The notes beneath the pieces are model-generated. The model did not search any database. It was not told the origin of the DNA and worked only from the letters and a program-made list of their open reading frames with translations. A stretch of DNA of 64,000 nt from Lentisphaerota bacterium (GTDB lineage: Bacteria; Verrucomicrobiota; Lentisphaeria; Victivallales; Victivallaceae). The translations under genes and the position numbers were made by a program. Shown here piece after piece: positions 51,251 to 60,250 of the stretch. Position 1 is the first letter of the stretch, and each line of letters begins with the position of its first letter. Location of the stretch: positions 39,772-103,771 of the forward strand of contig SUWH01000007.1 of NCBI GenBank assembly GCA_015061605.1. Reading direction: 5' to 3'.

Positions 51251-52275
51251 AAACAGAAAAAAACAAAAGATCGTTCAGCAAAACAATTTGCAGTATTTTG
51301 CTTATAATTTTCATTTCAATTCTTCTTGCAGGCTGCTACCACGGGTTCGGAAGGGAGCTCTTTTACCGGTTTGATTATTATAAAATAAAGGTGGCAGATA
51401 TTGACGGCAATCCGGTAAAAAATGCGGAAATAGAATTTTCATACCAAAATAACTTTGATATTTCAGGGAAACACACCCATTATCACCATGAAAAAATCTA
51501 TACAAATAAAGAGGGTAACGCAACCCGCATCGGCTGGGTACGGCATGAACCGGAACTGCGCTGGATCTCTGCCGATGGGTATTATTCCCGCAGTTGTTAT
51601 AATGAAGTCAAAGACCGGGAAACAATGATAACTCTTTATCCGAAACGGAAACCGGTTCCTCTCCTTGGTGCAAGATTGAATTTCAGATTAAAAGGGGAAT
51701 ATCAGGGCAAATTATATTTCCGTTTTTCTGATTTGGAATTGAGCATCCCGCGACACCGGGGATCACGCATCGCTTACCGTTGGGATGAGCAGCAGAAAAA
51801 AGAGAAGTGGGAATTGCGGAACGATCCGGATTTTCAACCGGATCTTATTCTTGATTTCGATCAGAACAGATTTGTTTCCATTGAGTTTGCTTCCGCAACC
51901 ATTCCGGAAATAAACCGGTATCATTCTGTATTCAACGGTCTCTATGAAGCTCCCGTTGACGGTTATAAAAGAATCAATTGGCCGCTGAATGAAAACAACC
52001 GTTTTTTCAAACTGCCGATAGCGTTCACCTTTCCATATCAGAATAAAATCTGCTATGGCGCAGTTACATTGCTGGACTCTGATGGATACGGAGAAATTGA
52101 GCTCCATTTTCAGCTCAATCTCACCGGAAGCAGGAATCTGGAACGGGGATACGGAACTGCAAAAACAAAACCGGAAGACACTCTGATTTATCAGCAGTAT
52201 AAGTTATGGGCAAGCACCCGGAGTTTTACCCCTGATGTGATCATAAAAGCCGGAGAGGTTCATTTGACAAAATAA
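51247..52275 (+). CDS. Hypothetical lipoprotein
   Basis: Lipobox IFISILLAGCYHG. Confidence 0.6.
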   Translation: MKTEKNKRSFSKTICSILLIIFISILLAGCYHGFGRELFYRFDYYKIKVADIDGNPVKNAEIEFSYQNNFDISGKHTHYHHEKIYTNKEGNATRIGWVRHEPELRWISADGYYSRSCYNEVKDRETMITLYPKRKPVPLLGARLNFRLKGEYQGKLYFRFSDLELSIPRHRGSRIAYRWDEQQKKEKWELRNDPDFQPDLILDFDQNRFVSIEFASATIPEINRYHSVFNGLYEAPVDGYKRINWPLNENNRFFKLPIAFTFPYQNKICYGAVTLLDSDGYGEIELHFQLNLTGSRNLERGYGTAKTKPEDTLIYQQYKLWASTRSFTPDVIIKAGEVHLTK

Positions 52276-52323
52276 TTCAGGTGGATTATATTACTGACAG
52301 ATGCATTCAACAGGGAGTATTCT

Positions 52324-52887
52324 ATGGATTTGGAATTTGAAATTTTCACTCCGGAAACTGAAGAGGATTTTGCTTCATTGTGGCGTTTCAATTACGATAT
52401 ATTTGCGGCAGAATTGAAGATGCGTCAGGAAAATCCCGATGGCTTCATCGTGGATAAATTTCACCATAAAAACATCTACCTTGCCGCAAGAAGCAAGGCC
52501 GACAACTCCATCATCGGCATGATTGCCGCCCACTGGCAAGCCCCCTACTCGGCCGAAGCTCACTTCGGTTCTTCTGTTGCCATTCCGCCATCCGACGGCG
52601 GCAAGCTCGGCGAGATCCGGCTCTTTTCCATCGCACCGCCGTACCGCAAGACAGCAGTCGTTACAACTTTAGGTATATCCATGCTGCTGGAACTGGCAAA
52701 ACATCAGGTAACGGAAGTGGTGATTTCCGGAATATCCGTCCAAAAGCGTTTCTATGAACGGCTCGGATTCAAAGTCACAGGAGATCCCGTTGCCGAAGGC
52801 GAAACCACCCTCTATCCGATGCGGATAAAGTTGCCGGAATTTATCGAACGCTGCAAAAAACTCCAGTGCTTCAAGTTCTGCAATTAA
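52324..52887 (+). CDS. GNAT/acyl-HSL-synthase-fold N-acyltransferase-like protein
   Basis: FNYDIFAAELKMRQ...DKFHHKNIYLAARSKADNSIIGMI...EIRLFSIAPPYRK. Confidence 0.55.
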   Translation: MDLEFEIFTPETEEDFASLWRFNYDIFAAELKMRQENPDGFIVDKFHHKNIYLAARSKADNSIIGMIAAHWQAPYSAEAHFGSSVAIPPSDGGKLGEIRLFSIAPPYRKTAVVTTLGISMLLELAKHQVTEVVISGISVQKRFYERLGFKVTGDPVAEGETTLYPMRIKLPEFIERCKKLQCFKFCN

Positions 52888-53018
52888 AAATATGTCCACC
52901 CGCCTGTCCGGCAGAAGGCGCACCATAACATAAGCCGCGCAATCGGCGGCGGCAAACGTGCCGCAGCGAGGTGTCGCGCCCTTCCCGTTGGTCGGGCTTG
53001 ATCGGACTTTAAAAAAAT

Positions 53019-53102
53019 CCGCCGTCAGGCGGAATCAAACACTACCTCACGCCTGTCCGGCGAAAGCCGGACGACAGGCGCAAACTCCCGCAGCGCAGTT
53101 CC
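53019..53102. repeat. 84-bp exact direct repeat, copy 1
   Basis: CCGCCGTCAGGCGGAATCAAACACTACCTCACGCCTGTCCGGCGAAAGCCGGACGACAGGCGCAAACTCCCGCAGCGCAGTTCC, identical to 53251-53334. Confidence 0.95.
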
Positions 53103-53250
53103 ACCATAACATAAGCCGCGCAAGCGGCGCAACTCAACACTACCTCACGCCTGTCCGGCGCAAGCCGGACGATAGGCGCAACGCCAGAAGCGTAAATTCT
53201 TAACCCGCGCCCTTTCCAATCGGCGCGATGATCGTGCGATAAAAAAACAA

Positions 53251-53334
53251 CCGCCGTCAGGCGGAATCAAACACTACCTCACGCCTGTCCGGCGAAAGCC
53301 GGACGACAGGCGCAAACTCCCGCAGCGCAGTTCC
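53251..53334. repeat. 84-bp exact direct repeat, copy 2
   Basis: Identical to 53019-53102; contains the GAAA-loop hairpin GTCCGGC-GAAA-GCCGGAC. Confidence 0.95.
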
Positions 53335-53432
53335 GCCAACCTCCCCCGTTCCAATCGGCGCGATGATCGTGCGATGATGACGCCGGGAAGTTGCGGGGCG
53401 AGGTGAACTTACGTTCCCGAGCCCTCAACTTT

Positions 53433-53546
53433 CCAAGTCAGCGCGCACGAGGGCGCGCCGCCCCCCGTTTGCACTTACCGCGTATTCCCGTCCCAAGTCA
53501 GCGCGCACGAGAGCGCGCCGCCCCCAGTTTGCACTTACCGCGTATT
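53433..53546. repeat. Two near-identical tandem units, 60-bp period
   Basis: CCAAGTCAGCGCGCACGAGGGCGCGCCGCCCCCCGTTTGCACTTACCGCGTATT at 53433-53486 and again at 53493-53546 with about 2 mismatches. Confidence 0.9.
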
Positions 53547-54824
53547 ATTATAAAGCAACGCTTCTGCGGGCCATGGCTGCCAACAAACCGGAGTTTTTGG
53601 GGCAAACAATGCGTCCAGAGATTCAACTTGGGCAGATTTCATCGCAGAACTCAGTTTGGCAAAGAATTGCAATCCGAAAATGGTCGCAATATCCCGGACT
53701 TTGACCAGCGAATAACCGCAATTGGGAGCAACTGCACTGGATTCAAAAAAGGCACCGCGTAAATTTTTATCAAAGAACTCCATTGAAAACTGGGTAAAAA
53801 GGAGAAATTCCGCGCTTCTTCTGACACTTTCGGCAAGAAAAGCATCGTATTCTATGCTCAACAACCGGAGCCAGAGCAGAGCCGACATGGCGACCGCCGA
53901 ACCGCAGATCTGCTGCGCAATACCTTTGCCATCGGGAGCAATGGCATAAGGGATGACTCCGTCCAGCTGCTGGGCATTCTGATAAAAGCGGGCAGTTTTC
54001 CGGGCGGCAAGCAGATATTTTTCATCGCTGAATGCAATGAAGCCGTCCAGCATCGCATGGGCATGCCACAGATTGTAGCGGGCATGGGCAAGGTCGGGAT
54101 TGCGGCGGTTGCAGCTCCAATTCCACCAGATACCGTCAGGATACTGGTCAGAGGCGAGATAGTCCAGAATATTTTTGAAAGCCGCTTCCAGAACCGGACG
54201 ATCCAGCAGCCGCCCGAGAAGCAGAAGAGATGCCCCCTCTGCTTCAGGGCGTTTATTGGCAAATTCCGGATGATCACTGCCGTGGTAGGTCGGATGCAGT
54301 GTTGGAATACCGCTTTTACCATCCATAAAGGAGTAGCAAAATCCGGTTGCCTTATCCAGAGCGCAGGTTTCAAGCCAGTTGCCGGAACGCGCCAATGCGG
54401 CACGGAGTTCCGGGGCACCGGTAGTCAGATAAGCATCGACCACACCGGGCAGACCATCGGTCAGAGTGGTGGTGGCAAGTTCGCCTTTTCTCCTGCCCTC
54501 GACCCGGCAGATTGCTCCGCTGACCGCCGGATCATCCGGAGCATCGATGATCCTCTTTGCCAGATACGCCATCATCCCGGCAGTTTCCGGCAGTGAAGTT
54601 TTGCCCAGCGCGATCAGAGCGCGGACAGCTTGCGCCGTGTGCCAGAAAGATTCGTAGATATTCCACTGTCCGGTCGCCATATCGTAATCGTTGACAAGCC
54701 CGCCGCAGCAGGGGTGTTCGTTATCGGTCACTCTGGCACGGTTTAAAAGCCAGTCAACGGCATTTCCGACAGCACTGTTTATTTTTGTTGTATTGATTTC
54801 ACTCATAATTTTGTTACTTTGCAA
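53535..54824 (-). CDS. Putative six-hairpin glycosidase-like protein
   Basis: SFWHTAQAVRALIALG...YPDGIWWNWSCNRRNPDLAHARYNLWHAHAMLDGFIAF; helical repeat pattern. Confidence 0.5.
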   Translation of the reverse strand: MQSNKIMSEINTTKINSAVGNAVDWLLNRARVTDNEHPCCGGLVNDYDMATGQWNIYESFWHTAQAVRALIALGKTSLPETAGMMAYLAKRIIDAPDDPAVSGAICRVEGRRKGELATTTLTDGLPGVVDAYLTTGAPELRAALARSGNWLETCALDKATGFCYSFMDGKSGIPTLHPTYHGSDHPEFANKRPEAEGASLLLLGRLLDRPVLEAAFKNILDYLASDQYPDGIWWNWSCNRRNPDLAHARYNLWHAHAMLDGFIAFSDEKYLLAARKTARFYQNAQQLDGVIPYAIAPDGKGIAQQICGSAVAMSALLWLRLLSIEYDAFLAESVRRSAEFLLFTQFSMEFFDKNLRGAFFESSAVAPNCGYSLVKVRDIATIFGLQFFAKLSSAMKSAQVESLDALFAPKTPVCWQPWPAEALLYNNTR

Positions 54825-54830
54825 TTAAAG

Positions 54831-55952
54831 TCACACCAGCATCACCGGTTGGGCGAAAAGTTTTTCCCGTGCCGGAAATTCATGGGCGGTCAGCCGGAGG
54901 AAAAGATGTTTTTCGCGTTCACTTTCATCAAACTCAAAAACGAACTCCTTCCCGGAAGAATACGCCGCGATCCCCACTTTGCTGATAAGCTGGAAAAACA
55001 TTTCCCGGTTACAGCGGGCGTAAAGCCGGTTCCCGGAGAAACTGATCTCTTCAAATGCCGCGCCGCTGCCCCGGATCACTCCGTAAAAGTGCCCCTGCCG
55101 CAACGCCCGCAGACATCCTTCAACACTTCTGTCAGGAGTAAGAATAACACTTCTGCCGTTCCACGCGCCGTTTTTAAGGTGATCGACCGCGCAGAAACCG
55201 TAACACTGCCGTCCGGTGGCAAGCACTGCATCCCACAGTGGATCGCTGAAATCAGCATAAGTTTTGCGGCTGGTTCCGTTGTAGACCTCCAATCCCAGAA
55301 CTTCCGGAGAAAAATCGAGCATTTCGCAGATGAAATCCGGCCGCAGATACGACCACGCCGGATGGTTGATGATAATACCGCCGCCGTCGGGGATAACGAG
55401 AGTATCAAGTATTCGCTTGAACGCCTCGCGCCACGGCAGATCGCATCCGGCGGCAAAACCGCGTCCGATCAATCCGCACTTATCAGCGCGATCATCGAAG
55501 TGACCGCTGGTAAAGGTGGTTCCCGGCGCAGTGATATGGAGCTGCGGCGTGGTATCGGAAAAATTGCTGTGTTCGGCATTGGGAGCTTCCAGAATATTTT
55601 CCGGAATATGCGAAAACAGAGCCTTTCCGGCTTCTGACGGAAGTTGTTCACGGATTTCATCCGGCAGGACATCCTGCCAGCTTATTTTTTCATCAAAATA
55701 TTTCCCGTTTTTGATGAAGCCTTGCTGACTTACTCTGAATTGATCTGTTTTTATTTCCCGCAGCGGATACCACGGTGCGGAGGGGTGATAGTTGGACAGA
55801 GTGACAAACTCCAATCCGTCATCAAAAAGCCCCTGCAATTCAGCATCGCCGGTGCAGTGCAAATGGGTACATCCCATCACCCGGTGCGAACGGTTCCAGT
55901 TGATATTTTCAAACGGATTGCGGTTGCGGAAATTTTTCACGTCACTGTTCAC
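54831..55952 (-). CDS. PHP-domain-like metal-dependent phosphoesterase
   Basis: MGCTHLHCTGDAELQGLFDDGLEFVTLSNYH...INHPAWSYL...LGLEVYNG. Confidence 0.6.
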   Translation of the reverse strand: MNSDVKNFRNRNPFENINWNRSHRVMGCTHLHCTGDAELQGLFDDGLEFVTLSNYHPSAPWYPLREIKTDQFRVSQQGFIKNGKYFDEKISWQDVLPDEIREQLPSEAGKALFSHIPENILEAPNAEHSNFSDTTPQLHITAPGTTFTSGHFDDRADKCGLIGRGFAAGCDLPWREAFKRILDTLVIPDGGGIIINHPAWSYLRPDFICEMLDFSPEVLGLEVYNGTSRKTYADFSDPLWDAVLATGRQCYGFCAVDHLKNGAWNGRSVILTPDRSVEGCLRALRQGHFYGVIRGSGAAFEEISFSGNRLYARCNREMFFQLISKVGIAAYSSGKEFVFEFDESEREKHLFLRLTAHEFPAREKLFAQPVMLV

Positions 55953-57151
55953 AGCTGAAACTCTTTCATATTCATTACATCAATATCAGCATCTCCGATG
56001 CCGCAGAGCCAGACCGTTGAAATCGCGCTGACATGCCACTGCTTTGAAGTGCGGAGAAAATTTATCCGGAGCGCGCCGCCGGAAACTTTGACCACACAGC
56101 GGGTGGCTGTCGGGACAGAACCTTTTACCTCAACAGTATATTTTTTACCATTGATTTCGACCTGATAACTTTTGGCTTTTTTTACCGAATCATCCCGTAC
56201 CATGAAGGTGAGGAAATAGTATCCGTCCGGAAGTTTCATCGTAAAACTCTGTTCACGAGAGCCGCCGGTTGCCGCATAGGCGTAGATCGGATTTTTACTA
56301 TTATTGGCATTGAAACGCAGATATTTTCCGGCACTCCAGCCGCCGCCGCCGAACTTGGTCGGGATACCCCGCGTGACCGGAACAAGCACCGCCTTGGAAA
56401 AACGCTTCTTTATGAGCTTGATATCATCATCACGGTAAACGACACCGCCTATTGATTCAGGACGTTCCTTTTTCGGCGTAAAACGGAAAAAGTGCCTGAC
56501 CGGAAGATTCTGCTTGTAGTGAGCCTGATAGCTGCCATGCAGTGCAATGTAGTCTGTTACTTCTGTACGAACCGCGATTCCGGCATTGAACTCACCGCCC
56601 AGATCGCCGATATAACGGCGGGGGATCCGGATGCGCAAACCGTCGGCATTGCGTTCCAGCACCGCCGCCCATGCTTCATCAGTGTAGTGCTGAAACGCCA
56701 TGGAACCGGTCCATTCAAAGTCGAGGGCAAACTTTTTACCATCTTTATCAACCGCGAGAAAAACGATATCTTTAAGTGTCCACTTCTTTCCGGCGGGGAT
56801 TTTCACCGCCGGACGACCTTTTTTACCGGAAGAATGTGCATAAAGTGTCGCGCCGTCAACGACCTCCGCCGGAATAAACAAGCCGTATTCCGGAGCAAAA
56901 TCCAACTCATTAAAAACTGCTTTCACCGATATAGAAAAACCGTCTTTTTCCGCTTTGACCGTCCGTTCCGCAGAAACATAGGGAGAATCATTCTCTTTTC
57001 GGGCAAAATCATGCCTGGTCAATCCGGTCTCTCTGAACATCAGCTTGCCGTCACGGAAAAATTTCAGTCCGGCTTTGTCATCGAAACTCCACTCCGCCAA
57101 CAGCTGAACACAACACAATGCGGTAAGAGCAACAAAAATTTTCTTATTCAT
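55949..57151 (-). CDS. Secreted protein with malectin/CBM-like C-terminal region
   Basis: Signal peptide MNKKIFVALTALCCVQLLAE; SFTMKLPDGYYFLTFMVRDD...YQVEINGKKYTVEV. Confidence 0.55.
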   Translation of the reverse strand: MNKKIFVALTALCCVQLLAEWSFDDKAGLKFFRDGKLMFRETGLTRHDFARKENDSPYVSAERTVKAEKDGFSISVKAVFNELDFAPEYGLFIPAEVVDGATLYAHSSGKKGRPAVKIPAGKKWTLKDIVFLAVDKDGKKFALDFEWTGSMAFQHYTDEAWAAVLERNADGLRIRIPRRYIGDLGGEFNAGIAVRTEVTDYIALHGSYQAHYKQNLPVRHFFRFTPKKERPESIGGVVYRDDDIKLIKKRFSKAVLVPVTRGIPTKFGGGGWSAGKYLRFNANNSKNPIYAYAATGGSREQSFTMKLPDGYYFLTFMVRDDSVKKAKSYQVEINGKKYTVEVKGSVPTATRCVVKVSGGALRINFLRTSKQWHVSAISTVWLCGIGDADIDVMNMKEFQL

Positions 57152-59219
57152 ATTTCACCTCGATCTGGGAGTAAACCGGCAAGCCGTCAGCCTTGAAAGT
57201 ATAGAAGTCATATCCGTTTTCTCTGCGGAATTCCGCGTTGACACTCAAATCTTTTCCCGGAGTACGGACGCAAAAACTTCCGGGAACGGTAGTACCGCGG
57301 ATCTTCAAAGTCACCACACCGGAAAGTTTACTCTTTTTCAGGATTTCCGTATTGTCACGTCCGGTGACATCCATAAGGGCAACAATAAGTTTGCCGCGGC
57401 TGTCCCGCAGAATTTCCGGCAGCAAGCCATCGGGGGTATCGCAGGAAACTTCCAACGGGCGCAGGGCAAAGGCTTTTTCAAACCAGCGGTCGATAAGTCC
57501 GGTGTTTTCTTTGATGCCGAAACCGGCAAAGGGAGAGTCCCACACCTTGAAATCAGTGGAACCGCCCGGAGTATGGATACGGCTTTCCATGGAAGCAAAA
57601 GCGGCGGGATAGATACCGATGTATCCTTTGCCGACTTTACGGAACTCAGCTTCCGGCTTTTTATCAAAAATCGCCTTGACCACAATGCCGTCAGAAAGTT
57701 TGGTCGGTTTTTCAAACATGACATCCAGCGGCATATCGACTTCAATTGCCGGACGGAGACCGGATTTTTTACTCTTTGCACAATATCCGAAGCGGCCGCT
57801 GGTCAGAATCACGCCGCCGGAAGTAAGATAACCGGCAAGGACTTTCTGCTCTTCAGCAGTAAGCACGGCGTTATGCGGAAGGATGACCACCGGATATTTT
57901 TTCAATTGTTCCGGAGTCATCGCTTCACTCATTATAACATCATAGGTGAGATCGCGGGCAGTCAAAGCCCCTGCCCAACCTTCAAGTTCGCGGTTCTGGT
58001 AATAACTGTCGCCGCATTTATCCATGGAGGCATTGATGGTCAACTCTGAACAGATCAGTGCCGCCGCCGGAACCGTCCGGCAATACTGCGGATCGGGCCA
58101 GTGTTTCCACGACGTTTGAGCAGCCGGAATATTGCGCGGACTCCAAATGGTGTGGCGCATTGCTTTAAACAGTCCGGTCATAAAGAGAATATTGTCCGGT
58201 GTTTCCGGAGTCTGCCCCAGAACCCAGAGCGGTTTATCCAATGCTTCTGCGACCGCACTGCGCAATTTGCATCTGGTATACATCCGGGGGAGCATGACGA
58301 TGGTCGATCCCTGCGGAGGTTCAACACCGATGCTGTCGATGTATTTGAAGTGACTGAAAAAATTCCATCCGGTAAACAGCAGTTCCGGTTCGATAAATCC
58401 GGTGGAGTAGGAGACAAAAAACAGCTCCTTGAACTCCTTTTTGAGTGCATCGGAAACATCCCGCTGGAAGTGGTTGACACTGTTGCACCGCCACTGGGAA
58501 AACAGCGAATACCACGGATTCGGGAGCTTGCAAAAACGCACATCGTTGATTTCTGCCGGAAATTCAACTCCGGTATCCCGGGTGAATTTCTCCCGGCACC
58601 AGCGGCACATACAACTGCCGTAACCTTTGTTTTCCTGTGCAAAAGAAAGCTCATCCAGCATAAACCCGTCCACGCCGGTACGCTTGATCATATCACGCAG
58701 ATAGTCGGTATAAAATTTCTTGAATCCGGGATTGTTTACGCAAAATTTGGAAAACGGCGCCCCATTCTGCAAGTCCAGCTGCCACCACTCCGGATGCTTG
58801 AGAGCAAAGCCGTACCCGTCCAGAGAAAACTGGATAAGGTCAAAGTGGCTGATGACGATCATGTTATATTTATGCGCCAGATCGCAAACCTGCTTCAACT
58901 GCCGGAGTATTTGCTCATTATCCCGGAGCCGGTCGACCCGCCAGTGCCGGCCGCTGACAACGATACCGGTGTATCCGGCAGCTTTCAAATTTTTCATCCG
59001 GGTTTCGGCGGCTTGCGGTTCAAGATATTCCGCGCAATCGCCGCCGTTGCTCTTTGCCCAGGTCATCCAGAATCCGCCGTTGAGTTTGGCATGGGCTTCC
59101 GGAGAAACCGGCTGATTGACATTCTGGCTGCGCAGTTTGGCAATAATATCATCGTACTGTGCGGCATTGACAGACACTACTGCAGCAAACAACAATAATG
59201 CAAATATATTTTTCATCAC
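57144..59219 (-). CDS. Secreted glycoside hydrolase-like TIM barrel with beta-galactosidase trimerisation-like domain
   Basis: Signal peptide; ETRMKNLKAAGYTGIVVSGRHWRVD...GVDGFMLDELSF...YPVVILPHNAVLTAEEQKVLAGYLTSGGVILTSGRFG. Confidence 0.65.
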   Translation of the reverse strand: MMKNIFALLLFAAVVSVNAAQYDDIIAKLRSQNVNQPVSPEAHAKLNGGFWMTWAKSNGGDCAEYLEPQAAETRMKNLKAAGYTGIVVSGRHWRVDRLRDNEQILRQLKQVCDLAHKYNMIVISHFDLIQFSLDGYGFALKHPEWWQLDLQNGAPFSKFCVNNPGFKKFYTDYLRDMIKRTGVDGFMLDELSFAQENKGYGSCMCRWCREKFTRDTGVEFPAEINDVRFCKLPNPWYSLFSQWRCNSVNHFQRDVSDALKKEFKELFFVSYSTGFIEPELLFTGWNFFSHFKYIDSIGVEPPQGSTIVMLPRMYTRCKLRSAVAEALDKPLWVLGQTPETPDNILFMTGLFKAMRHTIWSPRNIPAAQTSWKHWPDPQYCRTVPAAALICSELTINASMDKCGDSYYQNRELEGWAGALTARDLTYDVIMSEAMTPEQLKKYPVVILPHNAVLTAEEQKVLAGYLTSGGVILTSGRFGYCAKSKKSGLRPAIEVDMPLDVMFEKPTKLSDGIVVKAIFDKKPEAEFRKVGKGYIGIYPAAFASMESRIHTPGGSTDFKVWDSPFAGFGIKENTGLIDRWFEKAFALRPLEVSCDTPDGLLPEILRDSRGKLIVALMDVTGRDNTEILKKSKLSGVVTLKIRGTTVPGSFCVRTPGKDLSVNAEFRRENGYDFYTFKADGLPVYSQIEVKYE

Positions 59220-59234
59220 CTGACACCCGATTTA

Positions 59235-60200
59235 TCACTGATTTTCCGGCAGATTATTATTATCATAACCGAAATATTTCAAGCAGTTTCTGTAATTGGC
59301 AAGTTCAGTGTATTTATGGGTCAGCACCGAACCGCTCAAATACGCGGCATTGATGCCGTTTTCGACCATTACGACAACCTTGTTTTTATTACCGACCGGA
59401 TAAGTTATTCCGTAAGCAGGAACTTTACCATTTCCGTGCCGTCCGGCGGCAGGGTAGCTGGATTCTTCAACATGTCTGGCTTTATAGCCGACCCAAACCG
59501 CATCCAACCGTGCCCACTTGTAGCCGCCGTCAATAAAAGTTTCGGTCAGAAGCAATGCGGAAGCAGACTTTTTATGGGAAATTTTCTTCTTGAATTTCCA
59601 TACATCATCATCCAATGAACCCCAGAATTGATAGTTCATGCCATAAGTTGTGCGGCCGCCGGAATTGTAATGCTCGTCAGCTTCCAATGTTTTGGAAACA
59701 GCAGGACAAATAAGATACTCGGAGTTACCCTTTTCAGAATCCTTGATACCGGCGGTCGGCACAAAATAAGTCCAGGAATTCTTGTTGTGATTGTAAGTCG
59801 GCACCCAGCCGTCATAATTGTCGCAGTACATGATAAATCCGGTGGTGATCTGCTTGAGATTGTTGACACAGGCAGTTCCTTTTGCCCGGTGGCGCGCCTG
59901 CTGCAAAGCCGGGAGCAGCAGTGCCGCCAATATGGCAATGATGGCAATTACAACGAGCAATTCGATTAAAGTGAAATGGGAGTGTGCGGGGGACAAGGAA
60001 AACTTTTTTTCACGGGAAAAAAAGTTTTCCCTTTCCCCCGCGCCCCCTTTCTCTTTCAAAAAAAGCGAAGTGTTTTGCTGCTCCAGTTTGTCGCAGCGTT
60101 TGAAAAAATACAGTGATGAGACAGCAGTATCCACGAACAGTTCAATTAAAGTAAAGCAAGTAGCTTGCTTTACTTTCCCATGGGAAAGATTTTGTTCCAT
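59235..60200 (-). CDS. Prepilin-type N-terminal cleavage/methylation protein with two FTLIEL motifs
   Basis: [29 protein letters not shown]...[53 protein letters not shown]. Confidence 0.85.
   Translation of the reverse strand: MEQNLSHGKVKQATCFTLIELFVDTAVSSLYFFKRCDKLEQQNTSLFLKEKGGAGERENFFSREKKFSLSPAHSHFTLIELLVVIAIIAILAALLLPALQQARHRAKGTACVNNLKQITTGFIMYCDNYDGWVPTYNHNKNSWTYFVPTAGIKDSEKGNSEYLICPAVSKTLEADEHYNSGGRTTYGMNYQFWGSLDDDVWKFKKKISHKKSASALLLTETFIDGGYKWARLDAVWVGYKARHVEESSYPAAGRHGNGKVPAYGITYPVGNKNKVVVMVENGINAAYLSGSVLTHKYTELANYRNCLKYFGYDNNNLPENQ
59988..60039. repeat. Long inverted repeat inside the prepilin leader region
   Basis: GGAAAACTTTTTTTC (59997-60011), ACGG loop, GAAAAAAAGTTTTCC (60016-60030): 15-bp perfect arms, extendable to 24 bp with 2 mismatches. 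Confidence 0.95.
60148..60188. repeat. Two overlapping palindromes at the first FTLIEL of the 60-kb prepilin
   Basis: AAAGTAAAGCAAG-TAG-CTTGCTTTACTTT (60148-60176, 13-bp perfect arms) and CTTTCCCATGGGAAAG (60173-60188, perfect palindrome). Confidence 0.95.
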
Positions 60201-60250
60201 TTTAATGATCTCCTGTTTTTAATTTTGTTTTATGAAAACTGTTGAAAAAA

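Noticed and set aside
52890-53550. Possible CRISPR array
   Set aside because: Repeats are long, unequal and irregularly spaced; no unique similar-length spacers and no cas genes.
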